A stretch of 64,000 nucleotides of DNA, from assembly GCA_013178095.1 (NCBI GenBank), contig JABLXK010000007.1:1-64000 (forward strand). Reading direction: 5' to 3'. Position 1 is the first letter of the stretch, and each line of letters opens with the position of its first letter. The stretch is from Anaerolineae bacterium. GTDB taxonomy: Bacteria > Chloroflexota > Anaerolineae > Anaerolineales > Anaerolineaceae. The notes below the pieces were generated by a model. It had not been told where the DNA came from. It made no database searches and worked only from the letters and a program-made list of their open reading frames with translations. A program made the translations under genes and the position numbers. Shown one piece after another: positions 1 through 9,656 of this stretch.

Positions 1-151
1 GACTGGCTCGTTCCGCGCTCAACCCCATCTCGCGCAGTGCTTGCCATGCCCGCAGCATTTGCAGTCTGTGTTTCGCTTTCTCGCTAAGTGCTATTGGCTT
101 GCGCTTGACTAACTGATAAAATTCCTTGGGTAAGTGATATCGAATGTGCAT
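1..151 (-). CDS. Partial N-terminus of probable transposase/integrase (IS481-like helix-turn-helix), truncated by window edge
   Basis: Manual minus-strand translation from ATG at 151: MHIRYHLPKEFYQLVKRKPIALSEKAKHRLQMLRAWQALREMGLSAERAS..., preceded by GGAG; resembles N-termini of IS481/integrase-core proteins. Not in the ORF track because it is truncated. Confidence 0.45.
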   Translation of the reverse strand, partial: MHIRYHLPKEFYQLVKRKPIALSEKAKHRLQMLRAWQALREMGLSAERAS

Positions 152-308
152 CGGGATCTCCTTTTTTTGGTTTACCACCGCTAAGGATGACCCTGATGCT
201 CCTTTTTGTCCAGAGCCTTCGTCTCATATGTTTCTGAACTTATTCAGATTTCAGTATAATACCGGCCGGAAGTAAAATTTTACCGGATGCTATAATCAGC
301 CCAGGTAT

Positions 309-767
309 ATGAATTCCAGAGTGAAAAACCCGCTTATCTCCGAAAAAAAAGCAGTCTGCCGGCGGAACGTGCGCCGCGCCGCAACCCTTTTTTGTTTATT
401 CTGGTACGCGCTGCTGGGCGGACTGCGCTTTTATGAAGCGCTGAAGTATCAGTCTTATCTCGTTGGATTGAATGTCTGGCCGCGGCCGCTATATATCCAA
501 TTGAGCGGATTATTAATCGGATTGGGTTTCAGCCTAGCCTTATTCTTTGTGGTATTCAAGCTGCGCTGCACGCCGCTGTATATTCGCGCCCTGGGCAGCC
601 TCTTTTTAGCCTGGTTATGGTTCGATGTCATCTGGCTGGGCACACGGGAAGCTTTTTACCATAACCTGCCCGTCACCGGCCTGATCAGCGCGGCCACGCT
701 GCTGGTCATGTTCGCGCTGGTCAAGCCATACGACTATTTTCGGGAGGAAAAAGATGGGCACCAATAA
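309..767 (+). CDS. Hypothetical membrane protein
   Basis: 152 aa with several hydrophobic segments; stop overlaps start of next gene. Confidence 0.6.
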   Translation: MNSRVKNPLISEKKAVCRRNVRRAATLFCLFWYALLGGLRFYEALKYQSYLVGLNVWPRPLYIQLSGLLIGLGFSLALFFVVFKLRCTPLYIRALGSLFLAWLWFDVIWLGTREAFYHNLPVTGLISAATLLVMFALVKPYDYFREEKDGHQ

Positions 768-1365
768 ACTGGAGCAGGAAGCCAAATTCTGGCTGGGCGA
801 CCCTGCGAAACTGGAGCAGAATTTGATATCTCTAAATGCGCGCCTGGTGCAGCCGCGCACCTATGAACTCAACTTGCGTTTCGATACCGAGGATGGGCGC
901 CTGGCCAAGGCTTTTCAGGCGCTGCGCCTGCGCCAGGACCAAAAAACCCGACTGACTTTCAAGGGCGCCGCCGACCCGCACAGCGCGGTCAGCTCCCGCA
1001 CGGAAATTGAAGTGGAGGTCAGCGACCTGAAAACCGCGCGTGAAATCCTGGAAGCGCTGGGATACAGGGTCGTGGTTACGTATGAAAAATACCGGGCGGC
1101 ATACCACCTAGGGAAGGTGGAAGTATCGCTCGATGAAATGCCCTTCGGCAATTTCTGCGAGATCGAGGGGCCGGATACGGAAAGCATCCAGACCGCTGCG
1201 GAAAAATTGGGATTGGACTGGGAAGCGCGCAGCAAGCTCAGTTATTTAGCCATCTTCAGCATCTTGAAAGAGGCTTACTCGCTGCCCATCGATGACCTGA
1301 CTTTTGAAGCTTTTAAAGGATTAAAACTTTCAATGGAAAAGGTCGGATTGGTATTCGCAAATTGA
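754..1365 (+). CDS. CYTH domain protein (class IV adenylate cyclase / triphosphatase-like)
   Basis: N-terminal ExExK-type motif (EQEAK), alternating charged residues (LRLRQD, RLTFKG, EIEVEV, CEIEGP) typical of CYTH. Confidence 0.75.
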   Translation: MGTNKLEQEAKFWLGDPAKLEQNLISLNARLVQPRTYELNLRFDTEDGRLAKAFQALRLRQDQKTRLTFKGAADPHSAVSSRTEIEVEVSDLKTAREILEALGYRVVVTYEKYRAAYHLGKVEVSLDEMPFGNFCEIEGPDTESIQTAAEKLGLDWEARSKLSYLAIFSILKEAYSLPIDDLTFEAFKGLKLSMEKVGLVFAN

Positions 1366-1610
1366 TCTTGAATTTTGTCCTCCTAAATAATCACCGGGAT
1401 GGGAATGGATTACCCGTTATTAATTCATTCTCCTGTTTCGTACATAAATACAACCACCGTTTTAAGAAAAATATATTCAGTACTCTTGTGAATGCATGAA
1501 TATACGTATAAAGCATTAAATTCAGAAGACCTTGATCAACAAGGACATTGCATCGAAATTATGAATCGATATAATCACCGCCCGATTTATTAAAACCTAC
1601 ATTAACGTTT

Positions 1611-3101
1611 TTATTCTATCCAATCAAATGTTCTCGTTACTGCTTTTTTCCATTCTTTATATTTTTCAGAATACAGAGGACTGCATACTTTAGGGTTCCA
1701 CACTTTATCTTTCTTCCAGTTGGAACGCATCTCTTTTAGGTCTTTCCAGAATCCGATTGCATATCCAGCTGCATAAGCCGCACCTAATGCAGTGGTTTCA
1801 GCAACACGAGGCCGAATGACAGGCACTTGAAGGACATCTGCCTGGATTTGCATTAACAAATCATTCCTTACCATGCCCCCATCAACTTTAAGCGCAAGTA
1901 AATCCACCCCTGAATCGGATTTCATCGCCTCTAAAACCTCACGGGTTTGAAAAGCGGTTGCTTCCAGCACTGCTCTAGCAAAATGCCCATTATTCACGTA
2001 TCGAGTCAATCCGACGATAATTCCGCGCGCGTTTGATTTCCAGTACGGAGCAAACAATCCTGAAAAAGCTGGCACAAAATAAATCCCGCCATTATCATCG
2101 ACTGTCTTGGCTAGATTTTCAATCTCTGCTGCGCTGCTGATCATTTTTAAATTATCGCGCAGCCATTGGACAAGAGCGCCGGTGATGGCAATAGAACCTT
2201 CCAATGCGTAGACAGGTTTTTCATTTTTCAACTGGTAACAAACCGTTGTTAAAAGGCCATTTTTCGAAAATACGATATTGTTTCCGGTATTGAGCAGCAT
2301 AAAACAACCGGTGCCATAGGTATTTTTTGCTTCTCCAACATCAAAACAGGCTTGTCCGACAGTAGCCGCTTGTTGATCACCCAAATCTCCGCAGACCGGA
2401 ATCTCACCGCCAAAAGGCCCATCCTTGAAAGTCAACCCATAGACTTCGGAAGATGAGCATATTTTTGGGAGCATCTTCATGGGGATAGTAAATATTTCAC
2501 AAATCTCCTCATCCCATTTCAGTGTTTTAAGGTCCATCAACATTGTTCGGCTTGCATTTGTCACATCCGTAACGTGTTGCCCGGTAAGATTCCAAATAAT
2601 CCAGGTGTCGATATTGCCAAATATCGCTCTTCCTTCTTCGGCAGCCTGGCGAACTTCCGGAACATTATCCAGGATCCATTTAATTTTTGGGCCGGAAAAA
2701 TAAGTTGCCAATGGAAGACCAACACGTTTGATAAACCGCTCCTGCCCCCCTTTTTTTGCCAATTCTGAAATTATCTCATCGGTGCGAGTATCCTGCCAAA
2801 CAATAGCGTTATAAAAAACTTTTCCACTATCCTTGTCCCATACAACGGTGGTTTCGCGTTGATTGGTCACTCCAATCGCGGCAATATCTTCAAGTCTAAG
2901 CCCTGCAAGCTTCATAGCCTCTTTGATAACATCTTGAGTGCGCGCCCATATTTCGTAGGGATTATGTTCCACCCATCCGGGTTGTGGATAAATTTGTTTA
3001 TGCTCAAGTTGATGACTGCTGATTATCTCTCCGCCATGATTAAAAATCATACAACGGGTACTCGACGTTCCTTGATCAATCGAAGCAATAAATTCCGCCA
3101 T
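1611..3101 (-). CDS. glpK: Glycerol kinase
   Basis: 496 aa; [50 protein letters not shown]-kinase signatures. Confidence 0.95.
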   Translation of the reverse strand: MAEFIASIDQGTSSTRCMIFNHGGEIISSHQLEHKQIYPQPGWVEHNPYEIWARTQDVIKEAMKLAGLRLEDIAAIGVTNQRETTVVWDKDSGKVFYNAIVWQDTRTDEIISELAKKGGQERFIKRVGLPLATYFSGPKIKWILDNVPEVRQAAEEGRAIFGNIDTWIIWNLTGQHVTDVTNASRTMLMDLKTLKWDEEICEIFTIPMKMLPKICSSSEVYGLTFKDGPFGGEIPVCGDLGDQQAATVGQACFDVGEAKNTYGTGCFMLLNTGNNIVFSKNGLLTTVCYQLKNEKPVYALEGSIAITGALVQWLRDNLKMISSAAEIENLAKTVDDNGGIYFVPAFSGLFAPYWKSNARGIIVGLTRYVNNGHFARAVLEATAFQTREVLEAMKSDSGVDLLALKVDGGMVRNDLLMQIQADVLQVPVIRPRVAETTALGAAYAAGYAIGFWKDLKEMRSNWKKDKVWNPKVCSPLYSEKYKEWKKAVTRTFDWIE

Positions 3102-3319
3102 AGAAACCCTCCATTGAATTGTTGTATTAAGTATAAATACAGTTAAGCTTGCGCGGTGGACAAATTATGATCCTAAATTCTGCTTCAGCAAAAGAGAACA
3201 TGAACCATTAATTTTACGAATGATCGAATATCAGCACAATCAGGTTTATATTCCTACTTTTATAAATATGAATATCTTCAGGTGGCAGTTTTACCTGATT
3301 GCTTCTATAATTCCATAGT

Positions 3320-4840
3320 TTGAAGATCATCCTGGGAGCTTGTACGTTGTCTGAAACTTACGATATCATCATCATTGGCGGAGGCGTGGTGGGTTGCATG
3401 ACTGCCCGTTTCCTCTCGCGGTATAAACTATCTATTTTGTTAATTGAAAAAGAAATCGATATCGGTTCGGTCACCTCGGCTGCCAATACCGCGCTGGTGC
3501 ATCCCGGCTACGACCCGGTCAGCGGCTCGCTGAAAGCCAAAATGAACGTGGCTGCCGTGCCGCTTTGGCTGAATTTATCAGAAGAATTGAATTTCGCCTA
3601 TGAGCGTTGCGGTGATTTTGTAGTGGCTATCGGGCAGGAAGAATTACCACAGTTGGACGAGTTGGTTGAGCGCGGCAAACGCAACGGCGTGACAGGCATG
3701 TCCATCGTCTCCGGCGATGAGATGCGCAAGCGCGAACCGTTGATAAATCCCGCTGTCAGCGGCGCTCTGTTTGCTGAAACAGGCGCCATGTGCGACCCCT
3801 TCGGGGTGACCTTGGCCGCTGCTGAAAACGCGGTGATGAACGGCGTCACCATCCTGCGCGATACCGCTTTTGAAGATTTTATTATTCAGAACAAACGCAT
3901 TGTCGGCGTCAAGACCAACCGCGGAGCGTTCGGCTGCCGCTGGGCGATCAACGCTGCCGGTCTGTATTCGGACGTGGTGATGCACAAAGCCGGCGTGCGC
4001 CCGGAATTCAAGATCACGCCGCGCAAGGGCGAATACCTGATTCTCGACCGCGCTGACTTTGAACTTCAGTCGGTCTATTTTCCCGTGCCTACTGAAATCA
4101 GCAAAGGTATTATGGCTACTAATTCCGTGCACGGCAACACCATCCTCGGACCAACCGCTCACGATCAGGATGATAAAGAAGACAAGACTAACAGCGAAAG
4201 CGGACTGCAGGAAGTGCTGGAAGGCGGGCGCAAACTGATCCCGTGTGTAGATCCGCGCCACGTGATCGCGGTTTTCGCCGGTCTGCGCGCGGCAGGCAAT
4301 GCTCCCTGCGAGACGCCCGGCGTGGATTATGGGCATGATTTTATCGTCGAAATTCCGGCCACAATCCAGGGTTTGGTCAACCTGGGTGGTATCGAATCCC
4401 CCGGGTTGTCATCATCGCCCGCCATCGCTCTGCGCGTGATCGACTTGCTGAAAGACGCCGGAGAGAAATTGGTCGAAAAATCGGATTGGAATCCCATCCG
4501 CCCGGCGCGCCCGCGCTTCCGCCACATGACGCACGCGCAGCGTCAGGCGGTCATCGAAAAAGACGAACGTTACGGACGCGTGGTTTGCCGCTGCGAAAAC
4601 GTCACTGAAGGCGAGATTGTAGCCGAGATCCATTCCCCCGTGCCCGCCACCACTTACGACGCGATCAAGCGCCGCACCTGGCTGGGCACCGGCCGCTGCC
4701 AGGGCGGGTTCGACCTGCCGCGCGTGACGCACATCCTGGCGCGTGAATTGGGCATATCCGAAACCGCCGTCAGCAAGAAAGGCGGAGATTCCACTTTCCT
4801 ACTGCGCCCCACCAAGCAAGCGGAGGATGACCATGACTAA
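3320..4840 (+). CDS. NAD(P)/FAD-dependent oxidoreductase, GlpA-like glycerol-3-phosphate dehydrogenase with C-terminal BFD-type [2Fe-2S] domain
   Basis: YDIIIIGGGVVGCMTARFLSRY Rossmann motif; C-terminal CRCENVTEGEI...GTGRCQGGF. ORF track start is TTG; TTG at 3347 with upstream GGGAG is an alternative start. Confidence 0.85.
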   Translation: MKIILGACTLSETYDIIIIGGGVVGCMTARFLSRYKLSILLIEKEIDIGSVTSAANTALVHPGYDPVSGSLKAKMNVAAVPLWLNLSEELNFAYERCGDFVVAIGQEELPQLDELVERGKRNGVTGMSIVSGDEMRKREPLINPAVSGALFAETGAMCDPFGVTLAAAENAVMNGVTILRDTAFEDFIIQNKRIVGVKTNRGAFGCRWAINAAGLYSDVVMHKAGVRPEFKITPRKGEYLILDRADFELQSVYFPVPTEISKGIMATNSVHGNTILGPTAHDQDDKEDKTNSESGLQEVLEGGRKLIPCVDPRHVIAVFAGLRAAGNAPCETPGVDYGHDFIVEIPATIQGLVNLGGIESPGLSSSPAIALRVIDLLKDAGEKLVEKSDWNPIRPARPRFRHMTHAQRQAVIEKDERYGRVVCRCENVTEGEIVAEIHSPVPATTYDAIKRRTWLGTGRCQGGFDLPRVTHILARELGISETAVSKKGGDSTFLLRPTKQAEDDHD

Positions 4841-6107
4841 TCTGCATTATGACGTGGTGGTGGTGGGCAGCGGACCCGGTGGTTTGGCCGCCGCTATTTC
4901 CGCCAGACAGAACGGCGCTGAAAAAGTGCTGATCATCGAACGCGATATCGAACTGGGCGGCATTCTGCTGCAATGCATCCACAACGGTTTCGGCGTGGAG
5001 GTTTTCAAGGAAGACCTGCCCGGCCCCAGTTATGCCCAGCGTTTCATCCAGCAGGTGCATGATCTCAAGATTGATACCTTGTTGGACAGCATGGTGCTGG
5101 AAACCACACCCGACCGGCGCTTGTTCATCACCAACCGTAAACTGGGCATCCGCGAGATCAAGGCCGGGGCGCTGGTGTTTGCCATGGGCTGCCGCGAACG
5201 CACACGCGCTCAGATCCGCCTGCCTGGTTCGCGGCCAGCCGGCGTCTATACCGCCGGCACCGCCCAGCGCTGGGTGAACGTGGAAGGTTACATGCCCGGT
5301 AAGCGTTTCGTCATCCTGGGCTCCGGCGACATCGGCATGATCATGGCCCGCCGTCTGACCTTCGAGGGCGCCAAAGTGGAACGCGTGCTGGAGATCATGC
5401 CTTATCTTTCCGGTTTAACCCGCAACTACGTGCAATGCTTGCAGGATTTCGACATCCCGCTGCAGCTCAACCATACGGTGAAACGTATCATCGGCAACAA
5501 CCGCGTGGAGGCCATCGAAGCCGCCGCGGTGGACGAGCAGCGCCGCATCATCCCGGGCAGCGAGGAAATCATTCCCTGCGACACGCTGCTGCTCTCGGTC
5601 GGGTTGATCCCCGAAAACGAACTTTCGCGCCAGGCCGGCGTGCGCATCGATCCGGTCACCGCAGGCGCTTTCGTAGACAGCCGCTTCCACACCAGCGTGC
5701 CGGGCATCTTCAGCGCCGGTAATGTGGTGCACGTCTACGATCTGGTGGATTGGGTCACGCAGGCCGGGTTAGCTGCGGGAAAGGGCGCCGCGCTTTTCGC
5801 TCAGGGAAAGCTGGCAGTTTCGGATAAGGTGGTTCGAACCCAAGCCGGTGAAAATGTACGCTATATTGTGCCGCACACTTTCGATCCCAATCTGCTGGCA
5901 GAAGAAGCCATTCCGCTGCAAATGCGCGTGAAACAGCCGATCGAAGCGCCGGTATGGGTTGAAGCTGTCTGCAACGGCAAGTCGGTTACCCGCAAAGCGC
6001 TGCCCTATGCCCGGCCGGGAGAGATGGTTACCTTGAACCTGAAGCCGGATGTGGTCGACTCGTTCCGAGAAAGCGGAACTTTGACAGTAAATATTACAGA
6101 ACGGTGA
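4827..6107 (+). CDS. FAD-dependent pyridine nucleotide-disulfide oxidoreductase, GlpB-like
   Basis: YDVVVVGSGPGGLAAAISARQNG; VILGSGDIGMIMARRL; start reassigned to ATG 4827 (RBS GGAGG region, overlaps upstream stop) rather than 4743. Confidence 0.85.
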   Translation: MTMTNLHYDVVVVGSGPGGLAAAISARQNGAEKVLIIERDIELGGILLQCIHNGFGVEVFKEDLPGPSYAQRFIQQVHDLKIDTLLDSMVLETTPDRRLFITNRKLGIREIKAGALVFAMGCRERTRAQIRLPGSRPAGVYTAGTAQRWVNVEGYMPGKRFVILGSGDIGMIMARRLTFEGAKVERVLEIMPYLSGLTRNYVQCLQDFDIPLQLNHTVKRIIGNNRVEAIEAAAVDEQRRIIPGSEEIIPCDTLLLSVGLIPENELSRQAGVRIDPVTAGAFVDSRFHTSVPGIFSAGNVVHVYDLVDWVTQAGLAAGKGAALFAQGKLAVSDKVVRTQAGENVRYIVPHTFDPNLLAEEAIPLQMRVKQPIEAPVWVEAVCNGKSVTRKALPYARPGEMVTLNLKPDVVDSFRESGTLTVNITER

Positions 6108-6475
6108 TTGCCATGACTTCTGAACCGATACCAATCATTTGCGTTGCCTGCCCCAAAGGCTGCCGCCTGGAAGTCCTGCGCAGCGAAGGCGATATTCTGG
6201 TCAACCACGCCGGCTGTAAACGCGGGCAGGAATATGCGCGCGGCGAAGTCACCGATCCGCGCCGCATGGTTGCCAGCACAGTAAAGGTTTTAAACGCCAT
6301 TCATCCCCTGCTGCCGGTGTACACCTCGGCGCCTTTTCCAAAGGGAAGGATTCGTGAATTGCTGGCGGAAATCCGTAAAGTGGAATTAAAAGCCCCGGTC
6401 AAGATAAACCAGGTGGTGATTGAAAACGCGCTGGGCACAGGCATCGATGTGGTCGCCAGCCGCGATTTGGAATAA
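6104..6475 (+). CDS. DUF1667 domain-containing protein
   Basis: PIICVACPKGCRLEV...GCKRGQEYARGEVTDPRRM; translationally coupled to upstream oxidoreductase. Confidence 0.8.
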   Translation: MIAMTSEPIPIICVACPKGCRLEVLRSEGDILVNHAGCKRGQEYARGEVTDPRRMVASTVKVLNAIHPLLPVYTSAPFPKGRIRELLAEIRKVELKAPVKINQVVIENALGTGIDVVASRDLE

Positions 6476-6505
6476 TGCCAATCCGCACTAGCACTCAATA
6501 AGCCG

Positions 6506-6545
6506 AAAAAAAAGGGCAGGTTTGAAATTAAACCTGCCCTTTCCT
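6506..6545. terminator. Bidirectional intrinsic terminator
   Basis: AAAGGGCAGGTTT-GAAATT-AAACCTGCCCTTT between convergent genes. Confidence 0.85.
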
Positions 6546-6563
6546 GTTCAGTTTTCGCTGACT

Positions 6564-7277
6564 TTAATCGTCATCAGGGGTTTTAGTGGGAGACGGATAG
6601 GTGTACGTAACTGCCAGATAGAAACGGCAGAATATGTCACCATTGTCGTTGACAATACCCCATTGCGAAACTTTCATCTTGCTGAATGGATGAGTCGGCA
6701 TCTGGAAATCAATCGTGATATCCACTGTTTCGTAGGGATCGACGTCTTCGGAGAATTTGTACAAATGCTTCGGACTCCAATCCGAGTCCTCGGTGGATTC
6801 GTCCTCGATCCAGGTCACGTAATATTCGTCTTTATCCCAGGTCACCAATCCGGTGTTCTTCACCGTCCAGACGCCATCGAAAATCCACCCGGTCATTTGC
6901 GGGCCGTCCCAAGGAGTTTGGTTGACAATCTCGCATTTATAGACGTCTGGCGTATAGGTAGGAATTTTTGTTTTAGATGAACTGCCGCCGCTCGAGCTGC
7001 TGCTTGAGCTGCTGCCGCCGCTGTAAACCACCTTCACGGTTGGGGTTACCGTGCTGAGCGTGGCAGTGGGCAAGGGGGTCATCGTGGGTGGCACCGGAGT
7101 AGCCGAAGGGTTCAGCGCCGCATCCACGGTGAGCTGCGCCATGGCTTGCATAACGGCTTCGGTTTGGATCGCGGCCACATCCGGGGTGGGTTCCTGGCTG
7201 GCACCGCCGCAGGAAGTCAGCAACAGCATCCCCGCGATAATGATCCCCAAGCTTACTGATTTCATACTTTTAACCAT
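6564..7277 (-). CDS. Lipoprotein with NBR1-type Ig-like domain
   Basis: Lipobox LLLTSCGG; Ser-rich linker; C-terminal VNQTPWDGPQMTGWIFDGVWTVKNTGLVTWDKDEYYVTWIED Trp-rich NBR1-Ig-like pattern. Confidence 0.75.
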   Translation of the reverse strand: MVKSMKSVSLGIIIAGMLLLTSCGGASQEPTPDVAAIQTEAVMQAMAQLTVDAALNPSATPVPPTMTPLPTATLSTVTPTVKVVYSGGSSSSSSSSGGSSSKTKIPTYTPDVYKCEIVNQTPWDGPQMTGWIFDGVWTVKNTGLVTWDKDEYYVTWIEDESTEDSDWSPKHLYKFSEDVDPYETVDITIDFQMPTHPFSKMKVSQWGIVNDNGDIFCRFYLAVTYTYPSPTKTPDDD

Positions 7278-7511
7278 TTTTCCTCCAATCTGTTCCCGGG
7301 TCGAGCATCGGAATCAGAAGTAGTGCCGTATTTTGAACTCAAACTTACGGCTTGTCAAGTGGGGTTGCAGGCAGTTTTACCTGAATTCTTATTTATTGTA
7401 ACACTATGTAATTCAATCAAAGTCCTGGCAGATATCCCAGAGGATCTATCGTGTGGTATGGGTTTAAATCTGATCAAGTCGTAAACATTATTCTTTTTTG
7501 CGTATAATAAT

Positions 7512-9194
7512 GTGCATGCCCGTTTACTGGAAGAGCGGGTAAACTCATTAACGATTGGTTTCATCAAAATGAGCTCTCGCAACAAATTCAACTTGATCAT
7601 CAAATATACAATCTTTGGATGTGCGTTCGGCCTCCTGTTCCCGTTCGTGGCCACCTGCTGCCAGCTCGTGATTCTCAAACTGCCGGTTAATGGGCAAAGC
7701 ATTCGGGAGATTCATCTAAACCCATTGTTATGGATCATCGATACCGCTCCTGTCTTCCTGGGACTATTTGCTTACTCAGCCGGCGTGCGCCAGCAGCAAT
7801 TGGTTGACCAGGCTGACAAACTGGAAGATTTAATCAACCTGCGCTCCACTGAAATTATCCGCCAAAAACTGTTCTACGAAGCCCTGGTCGACAACAGCCC
7901 GATTGCCATCGTCACCCTGGACCAGGATCAGAAGATCATCTCAATCAACCCGGCATTTCAGGAATTGTTTGGGTATCATCAGGACGAAGTCATGGGGAAA
8001 GATCTTGATACTCTGATCGCTAATCCCAATAGCCCTCATGAAGCTTTTTTGATCAGTCAAAAAGTCTGGGAAGGCGAAGCAGTACACGAGTTCGGAAAAC
8101 GAAAACACAAAGATGGGCACATGGTGGACGTGGAGATCTTTGGCGAACAGATCAGAATTAATGGAAAACGCGTTGGCATCGTTGGATTGTATCGGGATAT
8201 CACTGTTGAAAGGCGCGCGCAGGAAGCCCTGAGCGCCAGCGAGGAACGCTTCCGGCGCATGTTTTCGGATTCACCGGTGGCGTTGCGCATGGAAGATTAT
8301 TCGCCTCTAAGAAAATGGCTCGATGAAAACTATCGCGACCAAAGTATTTCGCTTAAAGCAATGGGGGAAAAGGATGCGCTGCTTTTTCAGCGTCTGGCGG
8401 CCCTGCCGCAGGTGATCGATCTCAACGAAGCCACCCTGTGGCTCTTCGGAGTTAAAGATAAAGATGAAATGCAGAAAAACCTGCATAATATCCTGAGCCA
8501 GGAATGCCGCAACGAAGCCCTGGATATCCTGGATTGCATGCTGGCGGGCGAAACCTCGCTGGAACGGGAATTGATTTATAACCGCATGGACGGCAAAAAA
8601 ATCTATACGATCACCAAATTATCCGTGATTCCGGGACACGAAAAAACCTGGGGCAGGGTGCTTTTTTCCAACCTGGACATAACCGAACGGAAATTGGCCG
8701 AGGAACGGTTAACCTATATCAGCCTGCACGATATCATGACCGGCATCTATAACCGGGCATTCTTCGAAGAGGAAGTTTCCCGCTTATCCAAAAGCCGTTC
8801 TTTTCCCATCAGCATCCTGGTAATGGATATGGACAACCTGAAAACTATCAACGATCAATATGGGCATCAGGCGGGTGATTTGGCGCTGCAGAGTATTGCT
8901 AACATCGTCAAGAACTGCTTCCGCAGCGATGACGTGATCGCGCGCATCGGCGGCGATGAAATTGCCGTTCTGCTAACCGGGGTCGATGCCGAAGGGGCTG
9001 AGAACGCCAAGGCCAGGATCAACCATGCCGTTCAAAACCATAATCAAACCAGGGGTACGGATATCCCGCTCAGCGTGTCCATCGGCTGCGCTACAGCACA
9101 TGCGGGGGACAATCTGAGCGAAAAATTCCAAAAAGCCGATACGCTCATGTATGAAGAAAAAAAGACAAAAAAGAAAAACAGCCCCGCGAAATAA
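7512..9194 (+). CDS. Membrane-anchored PAS-PAS-GGDEF diguanylate cyclase
   Basis: PAS segments, HDIMTGIYNRAFFEEE, RSDDVIARIGGDEIAVLL (RxxD I-site and GGDEI). Confidence 0.9.
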   Translation: MHARLLEERVNSLTIGFIKMSSRNKFNLIIKYTIFGCAFGLLFPFVATCCQLVILKLPVNGQSIREIHLNPLLWIIDTAPVFLGLFAYSAGVRQQQLVDQADKLEDLINLRSTEIIRQKLFYEALVDNSPIAIVTLDQDQKIISINPAFQELFGYHQDEVMGKDLDTLIANPNSPHEAFLISQKVWEGEAVHEFGKRKHKDGHMVDVEIFGEQIRINGKRVGIVGLYRDITVERRAQEALSASEERFRRMFSDSPVALRMEDYSPLRKWLDENYRDQSISLKAMGEKDALLFQRLAALPQVIDLNEATLWLFGVKDKDEMQKNLHNILSQECRNEALDILDCMLAGETSLERELIYNRMDGKKIYTITKLSVIPGHEKTWGRVLFSNLDITERKLAEERLTYISLHDIMTGIYNRAFFEEEVSRLSKSRSFPISILVMDMDNLKTINDQYGHQAGDLALQSIANIVKNCFRSDDVIARIGGDEIAVLLTGVDAEGAENAKARINHAVQNHNQTRGTDIPLSVSIGCATAHAGDNLSEKFQKADTLMYEEKKTKKKNSPAK

Positions 9195-9256
9195 AGAAAC
9201 GATCACAAAACCCTGATGCTATTCCTAACCTTTCCCTACCAGGCTGATTTTTAAAT

Positions 9257-9294
9257 CAAAACAGCCGCGTTTGTGTTACCAACGGCTGTTTTTT
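9257..9294. terminator. Intrinsic terminator between convergent genes
   Basis: AAAACAGCCG ... CGGCTGTTTTTT. Confidence 0.75.
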
Positions 9295-9310
9295 GAATTC
9301 GGGACGCCCC

Positions 9311-9595
9311 TTATTTTTCTTTTGATTTTTCTTCTACCGGTTTGACGTCGATGGTTTGCGCATCGCTGGATGCGGCGGGTTTTTCTTTTACGTCGATGCT
9401 GTTATCGATGTTTTCCGGTTGAAGCGGCATGACAATCCACAAAATAATATAGATCCAGAATCCGCCTGTTCCCGCAAAAAGCAATAAAACAAATAATAGG
9501 CGGATAATGGCCGGATCAATTTCAAAGTAATCCGCCAACCCTCCGCAAACACCCGCGATCATCTCATCTGACCTACTGCGATACAACTTTTTCAT
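9311..9595 (-). CDS. PspC domain-containing protein
   Basis: MKKLYRSRSDEMIAGVCGGLADYFEIDPAIIRLLFVLL; start reassigned from 9610 to 9595. Confidence 0.9.
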   Translation of the reverse strand: MKKLYRSRSDEMIAGVCGGLADYFEIDPAIIRLLFVLLLFAGTGGFWIYIILWIVMPLQPENIDNSIDVKEKPAASSDAQTIDVKPVEEKSKEK

Positions 9596-9656
9596 TCTAT
9601 TCTCCTTCAATTCACATTAAATACGGGAAAATGGCGAAAGGGTTGCGCGGATCGCA

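Noticed and set aside
3284-7384. Shared 15-mer GGCAGTTTTACCTGA at 3284-3298 and 7370-7384 upstream of genes
   Set aside because: A few exact 15-mer matches are expected by chance in 64 kb on both strands; no further similarity around it beyond a few bases.
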